A program made the translations under genes and the position numbers. A DNA stretch of 64,000 nt from Chlorops oryzae (lineage: Eukaryota > Arthropoda > Insecta > Diptera > Chloropidae): contig CM035806.1 of NCBI GenBank assembly GCA_020466095.1, positions 123,927,407 through 123,991,406 of the forward strand, read 5' to 3'. A model generated the notes under the pieces. That model searched no databases and had not been told where the DNA came from. It worked only from the letters and a program-made list of their open reading frames with translations. Shown here piece after piece: positions 33,346 to 43,291 of this stretch (its first letter is position 1; each line of letters begins with the position of its first letter).

Positions 33346-36300
33346 TTCCCTCGCCCGTAAACGAATCCGGTTGGGTGAGTTTACAGTCTGAGTCGCCTAC
33401 GTCCAGGACCGCTAGCTTTACCACCGGGCGCTGATATATTCCAGTCTGCGTTTTTACTGTAGCCGACCTTGTTTGGCCGTCCTTCGCCAACAATGTTTCG
33501 ACTACGACGCCTTTGGGCCACAAATTCCTTGGCAGATTTGGATCCACTACGACCACTACGTCGCCAACTTTAATCGGAATCTGTCTGTTGGCCCATTTGT
33601 TACGACGGGATATTATCGGTGTATATTCTTTTAGCCAACGGCGCCAGAACTGGTTTGCGAATTTTTGAGTGCTGTGCCACTGTTGCCGAAGGTCCACGTT
33701 TCCATCAAGAGTAGGTTTAAATCCGTCAGACGATCCCAGCAACAGATGATTTGGGGTAATTGCCTCGTCATCAGCAGACTCCAGAGATACGAACGTTAGC
33801 GGCCTCGAATTAATTATGGATTCTGTCTCAATTAGATAGCGTCGTAGAGATTCGTCGTCGAACTGCATCGATGGAAGGAGGCTGCACAAAACGGTTTTGA
33901 CCGTTCTTATTAACCTTTCCCAGGATCCGCCCATATGCGGGGCGGCGGGCGTATTGAAGATCCACTTGATTTCTTCTCTAAAAACCTTCTCTGCCGCCTT
34001 AAAATTAGTCCCATTGTCCGAGCGCATTTCTTTAGGCCAACCTCTTCTGGCAATAAAATTTTGAATGGCCATTACGCACGAGCTTGTGTCTAAATGATGT
34101 GCTGTTTCAATATGAATTGCTCTGACTGTGAGACAAGTGAAAATTATTCCGTAGCGCTTTTCCCTTCGTCTTCCCACGGTGACATAGAAAGGCCCGAAGC
34201 AGTCCACTCCAGTGAACGTAAAGGGCCGCTGGAACGCTGCGAGTCTTGCCGCTGGTAACGGCGCCATTTGAGGAGCTTTTGGCTGAGCGGTGATATTCTT
34301 ACAAGTTTGACAACTGTTTCGAACCTTCCGATAGAGCACCCTTAAACGTGTTATATAATATTGTCCTCGTATTCGATTAATGATCGTTTCGTGCATTTGA
34401 TGGTGCAAACGTTCATGAAACCATCGAACAATTAGAAAGGTTATCCAATGACCGTGTGGCAAGACTACTGCGTCTTCGTGGTTGTTTAACCATTCCAATC
34501 TGCTTCTGGTCCTCAAGATTTCGTGATCGTCTACGTAGAGATTTAGACATGTTAGTTTGTTTGTTTTATCGATAGGCTTACCGCGTTTAAGGCTCTGAAT
34601 TTCTTCGCTGAATTCAGTTGATTGTGCATATATTATGAGAAAACGTTGGGCCCGCAAAAACATCTCGCTAGTCAGTTGAACAGGCTTCGGAGTTTTCCTA
34701 ACGATAGCAGTTATTTTGTTCGTAAATAAAATGAAATTCGCAATGGCCTTGCGAAGACGTCTCCAACATGAAAAATATTTCACATTTGGCGTACAATATT
34801 TTTCCTTTTGCAACACAAAAACTCTGCGTTTCATTTCGACGTCGCCGTCAATCGGAATAGCTTCGAGAACAGGCCAATCGAGAGCGTCTGACAAAAGAAA
34901 TTTCGGTCCATATAGCCAGAGTTCGGAATTAATTTGACGATGTATTTTAGTCGCGAGGTTGGCTGGGTTTAACTTAGACGGCACCCATCTCCATTCGTTA
35001 ACATTGGTGCTGTCGAGGATTTCTCCAACACGAAACATTACGAACTGTTGGAAGACTTTTGGGTCCAATCGAAGCCATTTCATTGTTGTTTTCGAGTCAG
35101 TCCAGTAATATTTCTTGGTGATTTGGAGACGTTTCACGCGGAGTACTTTGGCCGCTAGCCGCACTCCAACCACCGCTGCCTGTAACTCCAACCGCGGAAT
35201 AGAGACTGGTTTTAACGGTGCCACTTTGGCCTTCGCTGCCACCAGAGAGACGGTGACCTTCGCTTTGTGTTCGATGCGCAAATAGCACGCTGCTGCATAT
35301 GCGTTTTCCCCAGCGTCCACAAAAGTATGCAGTTGGACATCATCCGACGTTGCCAGAGTTGGACTATAGCAGCGAGGAATTCGCAGCTTAGAGATAGCGG
35401 GTATAACTGTTTTCCAGTGACGCCATTTTTCATCTTGGTGATTGTTGAGCAACTCGTCCCATCCAATTCCCGACCGCCATATATCTTGCAATAGCATTTT
35501 AAGTCCGATAGTGAAACATGAGACCAGTCCCAGCGGATCGTACAGCGACATCAGTATCTGCAAAGTCTCTCTTTTTGTGGGCGTAGTTGATTCATTAATC
35601 AGATCTCGTTTTAGTCTAGGGAATCTGAAAACATACGAAAACTCATCATTAAGGGGATCCCAGTACATTCCGAGAACTTTCGTAGTGGATGCTAGCTCTC
35701 GCGGACTTTGTCCAGCTTCAGTGTCCGCTTCGAGCCTTTGGAGAACCTCCTTCGAATTGGACGCCCAATTTCGAATCTCGAAGCCGGCCGCTTCGTGAAT
35801 TTTCTTTACTTGAATTGCTAGCTCAGCCGCCTTCTCTTCATTAACTTCGGAATCGATGAAATCGTCCACATAATGTCGCGAGAGAATGGCATCAACTGCT
35901 CGTGGAAATTTACTTCGAAATCGCTCGGCGTTTTTGTTGCGAACAAAATGCGCTATGAATGGCGCGCAGTTTAATCCGAATGTGAGCGCTCGCATAACAT
36001 ACACGCTTGGCTTATCGATTTGGTCGTTGACGTCCCACCACAGAAACCGCTGAGCATTCATATCCTTTTCATTTACATTTATTCGGTGGAACATCTCAGC
36101 GATGTCTCCGCTTACAGCGACGGCTCCGCCTCGAAACGACAACAGCACTTCGACAAGTGACGTAAGCATATCTGGCCCGCTTAAAAGGAAATCATTCAGC
36201 GCAGCTCCACTTGCCTTACACGCAGCATCCCATACTAGCCTCACCTTTTTCGGTTTATTCGGATTTCGCACCGTAAAAATAGGGAGGTACCATATTTTCC

Positions 36301-38893
36301 CTTTCTCTGACTCTGACGCACTCTCCTCATTACATTCGAGCTTATGAGCGTATCCCTTCTCAATGAGATTATTTACTTGTAGCTGAATCGTATGTCTCAG
36401 CTCTGGTTCCTTCGAAAATCGATTTCTCAGACACATAAGTCTCTTAAAAGCGTTAGGATAACTATCTGGTAAGCAAAATTCATCGAATCGCCATGGTAAC
36501 TCGACTTCATAACGTCCATTTATCTTTTTGCAGCCGTTGTTTAGGATTTCCACTGCGCGTGCATCATCGCGTGAGCTCATATGGACTTCCCTTTGATTTT
36601 CAAACCCGAATGACTCTTTTACCACTTCGTGAAGGTCTGCATTCCATTGTTGACAGTCGCACAAATGTAAATTGAGTGGATAATCGGTCAAGCTTCCCGA
36701 ATAACCTTGTAGAGTCCACCCCAATCGGCATTTCGACGCTATGGGCTCGTCGTGTCTTCCTTCTCTCGTCTTAAGCGGCACAGCTAGTTTCCAATTATTT
36801 ATTCCTATCAGGATTTTCGGTTTTGCATGATGGAGCGATTTCAGCGGAATTCCTTTCAGATGACGATATTTTTTCGCAATTTCATCAGCATCAATAGATT
36901 GGGCTGGGAGATCTAGGTTTTCGACAGTTTGCACAGCTTTCAATTCGAACTTACGACCATCGCGATCTGTGGATATCGTTAAAGTCGCTTTAACCGAATC
37001 GTTTTCTGTCCGAGTAGTGTTGCCGGTCCATCTTAGGCACAGCGGACTGTGTTTGCCTCTGATTCCTAAATCTTCAAAGAACTCCCTTTCGATTAGAGTG
37101 ACAGCCGAACCTTCATCTAGGAATGCAAAAGTCGAAATTAATTTATTCATAGCATGAATATATATAGGAACAATTCTGAAGAATGGCTGGTTGATACCAC
37201 CGTTTTTGCTGTGAGCACTGACAAGTGCTTTTTGATCGTCGGTTGTATCAGTTTGATGTTCAGACTTCGATGACGCATTTGACTCGGATCGCTTGATACC
37301 ATCTCGGTGAAGTAGTTGATGATGTCTCGCTACACATCCATCCTTTTCACAAGGCTTTTTTATGTAGCACCGTTTTCGATGTGTACCGAGACAACGCCGG
37401 CATAAACGCCTCGACTCTACGTAGTCCCAACGACGATCTAAAGTTGCTTTAAGAAAAGTTTCGCATTTAGCCGCTTTGTGACTTCCACTTTCACAAATCG
37501 GACATTTACGGCCCGTTTCATTCGTCTCCGTCACAATGTGTGTGTTCACTGAAGAGTTAATTTTGTTTGGCGCTAAACTGACGACTGTGCTCGCTGCTTC
37601 GGCTATATGATAAAGCCAATCGCTGAAACTCTTCACTATCGGTACGCTTTCGTCTTTTAAATGCATTGCCCAGTTCAGTTTATGATTGTTTGGAAGTTTT
37701 TCTAACAGCTCTTTTACCAGTAATGGATTGTGCAAGTGCATGTGCATGTTGCAACTCTCCATTGTGGCACAAATATTTCTAACGCCAAGCGCAAAATCGA
37801 TAAGGGATTCCAATTTGTCTTTTACTGCTGGCATGTTTCGAGCTCTGTATATGGCACGCTCTAGGATATGCTCCGGTCTTCCGAAGTACATACGCAGCGA
37901 CGAAATGATTTCAGGAACCATGGATGGAAGACACAACTTATTTTTCACTAGATCGCGTGCCTTACCTTTCAAACTGTTCTGCAACCGCACGAGATTCTCT
38001 GCATCGGAAAAGCCGGCCACCGCGGTACTATTCTCGAAACTGCTTACAAAGATCGGCCAGTCTTCTGGATCACCATTAAAACTTGGGAGCTGCTTCGGTA
38101 TTACCTGACGCGCAGCCAGTTGGGTTGTGTTTGGCGTTTGAGTATTAAAAAAACTTGCGTGTGCTGGCGTAAACGGTGTTTCACTTGTTGCTGCACTTGT
38201 TTGTGATAATATTTCATATTTCCGGGCTAAGAATTGTTGCTGCAAGTTTAGCTCCTCTTCCAGACGTTTTAATTCCAAATCTCTTTGTTTAGCGAGATTT
38301 TCTTCGTTTTGTTGTTTTGGCGTTCCTCGTGCCATTCTCGACGAATTAGTTGCTGTTCCGTTATCACCGCACATTTGAATTGCGTTAGGTTGCTGTGAAG
38401 TGAGTGATGACGTCACTATTGATGCTCTCTCTGCAGAAGCGATTGAGAATGCATTTGTGTAAGCACCCATCGAAGGTATAACGGATGTTCCTGCTGTTGT
38501 TAATTGGAATGATGGAAATGGAACGTTAGAAGTAATGGGTGCCGTCCAAAATGGCGTCTCTACTTGTTTTCGCGAACATTCTTCGTGGTTAGTATGTGAC
38601 GTCATTATTGGCGTTGGCAACGTGATCCTCACGTGTTTTTCGCGTGAAGATCCCGTTATCGGCGACGAAGAAGCCAGAGCCCCTGCCACGTTGGCCGCAC
38701 TGGTTGGAATCGGTTCTTGTAACCGCACATTTGCAACTGGCTCTCTGGATCTGCATTCAACGCAGTTCCAACTTACGTCAGCTATGTTACTGTCCACTCC
38801 AACACAATTATAGTGGTACCAACAGTCACAACTGTCGCACTGTACCATCGAATCATCGTCTGATTCCTCACATTTTTTACAATTATGGTTCAT
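33311..38893 (-). CDS. BEL/Pao gag-pol polyprotein, uninterrupted
   Basis: 1860 codons from ATG 38891-38893 (an upstream GTG is less likely). In order: a PHD-type zinc finger (Cys4-His-Cys3, residues 5-47), a Thr/Ser-rich linker, a coiled coil (about 200-232), a DUF1759 gag-like domain (about 265-430), zinc knuckles (464-530), an aspartic protease with LDEGS (592-596), a reverse transcriptase with YVDD (about 1008-1011), a Pao-type RNase H (FVDAGENAYAAACY), a zinc-binding HHLH-like region and an integrase core with Asp 1564, Asp 1626 and Glu 1659, then a DUF5641 tail (DPNLPRNLWPKG). All catalytic positions that I can identify are present. It would act as a self-cleaving polyprotein for copy-and-paste retrotransposition. 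No envelope gene is seen. Confidence 0.9.
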   Translation of the reverse strand: MNHNCKKCEESDDDSMVQCDSCDCWYHYNCVGVDSNIADVSWNCVECRSREPVANVRLQEPIPTSAANVAGALASSSPITGSSREKHVRITLPTPIMTSHTNHEECSRKQVETPFWTAPITSNVPFPSFQLTTAGTSVIPSMGAYTNAFSIASAERASIVTSSLTSQQPNAIQMCGDNGTATNSSRMARGTPKQQNEENLAKQRDLELKRLEEELNLQQQFLARKYEILSQTSAATSETPFTPAHASFFNTQTPNTTQLAARQVIPKQLPSFNGDPEDWPIFVSSFENSTAVAGFSDAENLVRLQNSLKGKARDLVKNKLCLPSMVPEIISSLRMYFGRPEHILERAIYRARNMPAVKDKLESLIDFALGVRNICATMESCNMHMHLHNPLLVKELLEKLPNNHKLNWAMHLKDESVPIVKSFSDWLYHIAEAASTVVSLAPNKINSSVNTHIVTETNETGRKCPICESGSHKAAKCETFLKATLDRRWDYVESRRLCRRCLGTHRKRCYIKKPCEKDGCVARHHQLLHRDGIKRSESNASSKSEHQTDTTDDQKALVSAHSKNGGINQPFFRIVPIYIHAMNKLISTFAFLDEGSAVTLIEREFFEDLGIRGKHSPLCLRWTGNTTRTENDSVKATLTISTDRDGRKFELKAVQTVENLDLPAQSIDADEIAKKYRHLKGIPLKSLHHAKPKILIGINNWKLAVPLKTREGRHDEPIASKCRLGWTLQGYSGSLTDYPLNLHLCDCQQWNADLHEVVKESFGFENQREVHMSSRDDARAVEILNNGCKKINGRYEVELPWRFDEFCLPDSYPNAFKRLMCLRNRFSKEPELRHTIQLQVNNLIEKGYAHKLECNEESASESEKGKIWYLPIFTVRNPNKPKKVRLVWDAACKASGAALNDFLLSGPDMLTSLVEVLLSFRGGAVAVSGDIAEMFHRINVNEKDMNAQRFLWWDVNDQIDKPSVYVMRALTFGLNCAPFIAHFVRNKNAERFRSKFPRAVDAILSRHYVDDFIDSEVNEEKAAELAIQVKKIHEAAGFEIRNWASNSKEVLQRLEADTEAGQSPRELASTTKVLGMYWDPLNDEFSYVFRFPRLKRDLINESTTPTKRETLQILMSLYDPLGLVSCFTIGLKMLLQDIWRSGIGWDELLNNHQDEKWRHWKTVIPAISKLRIPRCYSPTLATSDDVQLHTFVDAGENAYAAACYLRIEHKAKVTVSLVAAKAKVAPLKPVSIPRLELQAAVVGVRLAAKVLRVKRLQITKKYYWTDSKTTMKWLRLDPKVFQQFVMFRVGEILDSTNVNEWRWVPSKLNPANLATKIHRQINSELWLYGPKFLLSDALDWPVLEAIPIDGDVEMKRRVFVLQKEKYCTPNVKYFSCWRRLRKAIANFILFTNKITAIVRKTPKPVQLTSEMFLRAQRFLIIYAQSTEFSEEIQSLKRGKPIDKTNKLTCLNLYVDDHEILRTRSRLEWLNNHEDAVVLPHGHWITFLIVRWFHERLHHQMHETIINRIRGQYYITRLRVLYRKVRNSCQTCKNITAQPKAPQMAPLPAARLAAFQRPFTFTGVDCFGPFYVTVGRRREKRYGIIFTCLTVRAIHIETAHHLDTSSCVMAIQNFIARRGWPKEMRSDNGTNFKAAEKVFREEIKWIFNTPAAPHMGGSWERLIRTVKTVLCSLLPSMQFDDESLRRYLIETESIINSRPLTFVSLESADDEAITPNHLLLGSSDGFKPTLDGNVDLRQQWHSTQKFANQFWRRWLKEYTPIISRRNKWANRQIPIKVGDVVVVVDPNLPRNLWPKGVVVETLLAKDGQTRSATVKTQTGIYQRPVVKLAVLDVGDSDCKLTQPDSFTGEGMLAESSRLKSN

Positions 38894-38972
38894 TATTTTT
38901 CTTGATACCGCACTAAACGAGTTAAGTTTTCGCGCTTTCACTTTGAAAGTCAGTATATTTTTTCTTAAAGAA

Positions 38973-39295
38973 TGTTATTTTAATAATGTTCACGTTTCCG
39001 GTGAACTGGTCGCCTGCTTTAATGCGAGTAGCCGCGTGAATTAAAAACCAAATTTTAAGAGCACTCGTTTTAATTTATTACATTAGAAAAAGTTCAATAG
39101 TTTAGTTTAATTATTTAGTGATTTAAGCAAAGGTATTTCAATCAAATATTAAGTCTTTGCGCGTGCAAGCATTTCGAAAGAGAGAGAGAGAGCTTTAAGA
39201 AAAAATAGTCTTACACTCACTGGCGACCTTTTGACTACTGCCAGTTCAAAAATAGGGTTACAATAACCAAAGTAATTCAATACAATATGAAAAAG
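38973..39295 (-). repeat. BEL/Pao 5' LTR, clean part
   Basis: Matches 32937-33255 almost exactly (GAGAGA tract one repeat longer), then departs abruptly at about 39295 into the error-rich sequence. Confidence 0.85.
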
Positions 39296-40090
39296 TAAAA
39301 ATTTAACGGAAAGCCGTTGCCACTTTTTCTAGCTAAAATATGTTAAAAATTCCTTAACGTAAATTCCTGCCGTTTTGTTTTCTCGCTTGGAAATATCCTT
39401 ATCTGTGCTTCGAAGTTTCTCAAGCTCAGATTATTCATGCCACATTTGCGCAATGGTTGGCATCGGTTCTTTAACCTTAGAGGACATTTTGAACTGCGCT
39501 CTCTAGGATCTGCATTCAACGAGTTCCAAACTTAACGTCAGACTATGTTACTGTCACATACCAATTCAAATTATAGTGAAAACTCAATTCATTCGCAATG
39601 CTGTCGCAATGTATCCATCGACTCATTCGCAGATTCCTCACATTTTTGTATCAGATTATAAGAAAGATTCTTTATTTATTCTTGATATCACCACTAAACG
39701 AGTTAATTTTCGCAAAGCTTAAGTCACATTTGATACATCACCAGTAATTTTTCTTTAACAGAATGTATTTTAAAAAGTTCAGGAAAACGTTAAAAATCGG
39801 TGAACTGGTCTGAACCTCTTTAATGCGAGAGCCCAAGATGGAACTACGAAAACCAAATTTGTGAGCAGTCTTTTCGGAATTTATGTACATCAGAAAAATT
39901 TCAATAGTTATAGTTTAATCATTTAGTGAGTTTCAAGCTAAAGGTACCTGATCAATCAAGACATAAGCTAGACAGACGAAGACAGAAGACATTTACGACA
40001 GCCAAGAGCTAGATCGAGACTGTTAAGAAAAAATAGTCTTACTCACGGCGACCTTTGTTGTTACATACTCCAGTTCACAATAGTTACATA
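39296..40090. other. Error-rich duplicate of BEL gag start and LTR (probable assembly artefact)
   Basis: It re-reads the gag start and LTR (38640-39290) with scattered single-base insertions, deletions and substitutions. Examples are GATCTGCATTCAACGAGTTC for GATCTGCATTCAACGCAGTTC, and ACTAAACGAGTTAATTTTCG for ACTAAACGAGTTAAGTTTTCG. The clean LTR sequence resumes at about 40090 and ends at 40208. The pattern is that of an unpolished long read used to close a gap, not of natural decay. Confidence 0.7.
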
Positions 40091-40213
40091 TAACCAAATA
40101 ATTCAATCGAAAGGAAAATGAGAATAACAAAAATAACGGAACAAGCTCACTGTGTTGCCACTTTTAATAAAAGCTAGTTAGATTTAAGTCTGGATGATTC
40201 CGCCAACAATGGG

Positions 40214-41700
40214 ATTCCGATTGTTAACTCAGTTAAATTCCTGGGTGTGGTTTTGTCTTCTTCTCTTTCCTTTCAGGAAAACCTTAAGTTGTGTGCTTCA
40301 AAAGCTGATTCATGCAGTAGACTATTCAAATGCCTTACACCTATTAAGTCTGGCCTTAGCCCTTCGGTTTCTCTTAACCTCTATAGATCCCTGGTAAGGT
40401 CTAAGTTGGAATACGCGTGCTCAATCTCTATCTCAAACCGAGCCAAAACGCTAAATCGCAAGATGGAGTCTCTTCACATGACCTTTTTAAGGAGGTGTCT
40501 AGGAATTCCTCCAAAAACTCATAATTATCTCGCCTATGCTCTCGCAAGTGAACTTCCTCCTCACCTCCGATTCCTCCTTATTGACGCTAGGGAATTAGTC
40601 AAGATTAAGATCTTTAACCCCTCCCTATTCCTTGATATTTCCAACTCTCCACAAGTCAAATCGAGTTACTCTCTGGTGTACAATAAATTTAAAGACATTT
40701 TTGATGACATCAACCCGGATGTCAATTTTTCTGTTGGCAACCAAATTCAAAATTGTTTTAAAAAGATTCAAAGAAAAAAAAAACATCTTTGGGCTGTAAT
40801 AGGTTGCAGAGATTTTATGATGAGGAGAAAACCGCTCTCCAACGTGATGGATACAGTTGCTTCGCAACTGATGCCTCTATTGGTGAGCGGTCTTCTGGTT
40901 GCTCGATAGTCTTCAATGATACCAACAAAAAATTTAAATACAAGTTACCCAGTGTAACATCATCTTCTTTTGCTGAGCTTCAAGCTATCCTGATGGCCAT
41001 CAGACTTGCTAGAAGGAGAAAACTTAAGAAGATCGCCATTTTTACTGACAGTCTCAAAGCTTGTCAACTGTTGAACAAAAAAGTCACTCACAACCATGTT
41101 GTTGCTCAAATCCATAATTTCACCAACCACGAATTTCATTCTATAATGGTCATCTGGTCCCCCAGCCACTGTGGCATTCCCTTTAATGAAACTGCTGATT
41201 GTCTGGCTAAAATGGCGGTCACAGAAGGTACGACGTTGCTCACCCCTCTCTCGGCTACCGAAGCGCTCAATCGTATCAATTGCTCTATTTATAATTCCTG
41301 GCTCGATGAGATTCGCCTCAAAGACAACAGTCAACCATCAGGCTATTGCCTAGCGTTTTCCCAGTTACAAAAGAAGCCGTGGTTCTACAAAAGTGCTCTT
41401 GAGCCTTCAACGATTAAATTGCTGAACCGATTTCTCGCTAGTTTGACGTATGACCGATCTTTTCTTTTCTCAATCAATGCTTCGCCGAATGCCATCTGTT
41501 CCACATGTGGCATGGTTGATGCTTACGAGCATCAGATCTTTTTCTGCCCTGCTCTCTCTCAAATTAGAAACGGATTTGACCTTTTCCGCAGATACGACAA
41601 TCGGGTTGATCTCCTTAAGGCACTTGATGACAAACTCATCTCTGAGTTGGCTAGATTTCTGGAAGCATCAGGATGTAAGTTTAAAAAAAAAAATAAATAA
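40214..41700 (+). pseudogene. LINE ORF2, 3' part: RT thumb and RNase H
   Basis: It resumes directly after the ATGGG duplication with VKFLGVVLSSSLSFQ, then the RT C-terminal region (YRSLVRSKLEYAC, RRCLGIPPKTHNY). A frame change lies at a run of ten As near 40770-40785. RNase H follows: FATDASIGERSSGC (Asp), FAELQAILMAI (Glu), IFTDSLKAC (Asp), WSPSHCGIPFNETAD (His, Asp). A C-terminal CSTCGMVDAYEHQIFFC zinc motif is typical of I-type ORF2. The stop codon falls in the A-rich tail. Confidence 0.82.
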
Positions 41701-41715
41701 ATATATATTAATTTG

Positions 41716-42177
41716 CAATGACTTAATTCAATCAATTGACTTTCTCATGTTTATGCGTTCTTATTGCGGCCTCTCCATGTTATTTGAGAGACTTGCTCTA
41801 TCGCTCTCTTTGAACCTATCCTGGTCTCCGACGTGGTATATCATGCACTATTTTTGTGCTGCTGCATTCTTCAAAACAAATTCTCGGCGCCTGTGTGGCT
41901 CCTCATCTATACCAATTTGCTGGATTCTTCCTTCAGACTGTTCCTGAATTTGAGCCGTAACGTATGTTGAGGAGGAATATAAGTACTCTTGGACACGCGA
42001 ACCCGGTCACATCTTATGTCATCTGGCTGCGAAATATCTGGCCGTCGGTCATCGTACGTTTTGTCTCTCGCATTGCTGGAAGTTCTGATCCATATTGCTG
42101 CACGTAATACTCTTTCCTGGCCAATGTGGACCTAATCGTGTCCCTGCCATCTAAATTATAGTAAAAAAAAAAAGACA
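41716..42177. other. Unassigned sequence
   Basis: About 0.45 kb. On the minus strand a broken frame reads RDTIRSTLARKEYYVQQYG and related words, but I recognise no family. No terminal repeats seen. Confidence 0.35.
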
Positions 42178-42499
42178 CTTTATGTGTCCGGCTGTTTCGA
42201 TAACACGTTTTATTGTGCTTTTGCTCACATTAACACCTGCTTCATCCCGAATTTGAGACAAGGACTTTGACGAGTTTGAAGCTTACCTGATAATTTTTCG
42301 TGCAGCTTGTGGCGTAACCTTTCTTGGTCTGCCTCCCGAAGACTTTTTTCCATAATTTTAGGGGTCCTTAACGAAATTGTTAACAACTTTAGGGCTTCGA
42401 CCAATTTTTTTTCGCGATTGCACGGTTAGAAAGCCCTTGAGCCTTAAATGCTTCAATTTTTGCCTTTTCAGCAACACTCAAAGCACACTTTCGTCCCAT
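42178..42499 (-). pseudogene. Tc1-like transposase N-terminal fragment
   Basis: From ATG 42497-42499: MGRKCALSVAEKAKIEAF, KAQGLSNRAIAKK, then after a frame slip at an A8 run, GGRPRKVTPQAARKI and VNVSKSTIKRVI. This is the paired helix-turn-helix, GRPR-bearing DNA-binding domain of Tc1/Tc3-type transposases. The catalytic domain is missing. A possible element terminus with GGCACACTATAAACC lies at about 42614. Confidence 0.75.
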
Positions 42500-42855
42500 T
42501 TCTTTTAAAAATCAAACTCGTTGACAGAGAATAACGTGGTTTTATGCTTTTAATGCTTTTCGTCCAAAAAAACGTGCCACCAGATTTGAAATTAAAGAGT
42601 GAGGCTATCATTTTGGCACACTATAAACCAGGTACTTTTTAGGTGGTAGCATTTTGATTTAAAAGCTTAAAGGTCCTACCCAATATGTATTTGAAATCAC
42701 TGCCACTGCCAGAAAATTGAAGTAGATTTGACTTCAAGGCATTTGGGTGATACGGGGGTACGTTTCGAGTCAAGAATAGTAGATTTTCTGTTCAACCGGC
42801 AGCTGAGGCTATCATTTTGGAACGGAGTTTATGTCTGCACAAAGATTAAGGTGCT

Positions 42856-43046
42856 GATCATATACAACTTTAGCTGCAACTTCGGCCAAAAGCTATTACG
42901 TGGTACACCACACTTTCCATTACGTGGTTCACCACAACACTCGACTTATGGCGTGGTTCACCACAGTTGAACTTTTTCACCAAATCATGCCATAACGCGC
43001 CAAATATTGGCCGAAGTTGCAGCTATAGTTCTATATGGTTCTGATC
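42856..43046. mobile_element. 191-bp hairpin MITE
   Basis: GATCATATACAACTTTAGC at 42856 and its near reverse complement ending at 43046 give roughly 36 paired bases with a few mismatches. The loop contains three copies of CGTGGTWCACCACA (about 42899, 42923, 42951), itself near-palindromic. Non-coding. Confidence 0.7.
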
Positions 43047-43291
43047 ATAGAATACTATAGATGGCACTTGGCAAAAAACGTGTGTGTTGAATTGAAGTAG
43101 GCCCCCTGCACTGTGGCACTTTTGAGCTGTTTAGGAGCTAAAAACCAATAACTCTGTTATAAGTGGACATATCGTAACAAAATTTTGATACATAGGCTTT
43201 TGTGAGCACAGGCTATATTTGTATGAAATTTGGACAAAATTGGACACCTCCCCCACCATTTTTTGAGGGTAAAAATTTTTTCTTACCGAGG

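Larger units (their letters stand above)
32937..40208 (-). mobile_element. BEL/Pao LTR retrotransposon inserted in the LINE
   Basis: The element lies on the minus strand. The 3' LTR is 32937-33345 (409 bp, TGTTAT...CCAACA on the plus strand). The 5' LTR starts at 38973. The 5-bp duplication ATGGG occurs at 32932-32936 and 40209-40213. The two clean LTR stretches differ by only a base or two over about 320 bp (for example AAGCGTTTCG against AAGCATTTCG), so the insertion is young. The 5' side is oddly long because of an error-rich duplicate at 39300-40090. Confidence 0.9.
29471..41715 (+). mobile_element. I-clade LINE, split by a BEL/Pao retrotransposon
   Basis: A two-ORF non-LTR retrotransposon: ORF1 with zinc knuckles, ORF2 with AP endonuclease, reverse transcriptase and RNase H, then an A-rich tail with AAATAAATAAATATAT at 41682. 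An ORF2 RNase H together with a knuckle-bearing ORF1 fits the I clade. The BEL insertion (32937-40208) sits within ORF2, with the 5-bp ATGGG duplicated. The 5' end is not defined exactly. Confidence 0.8.
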
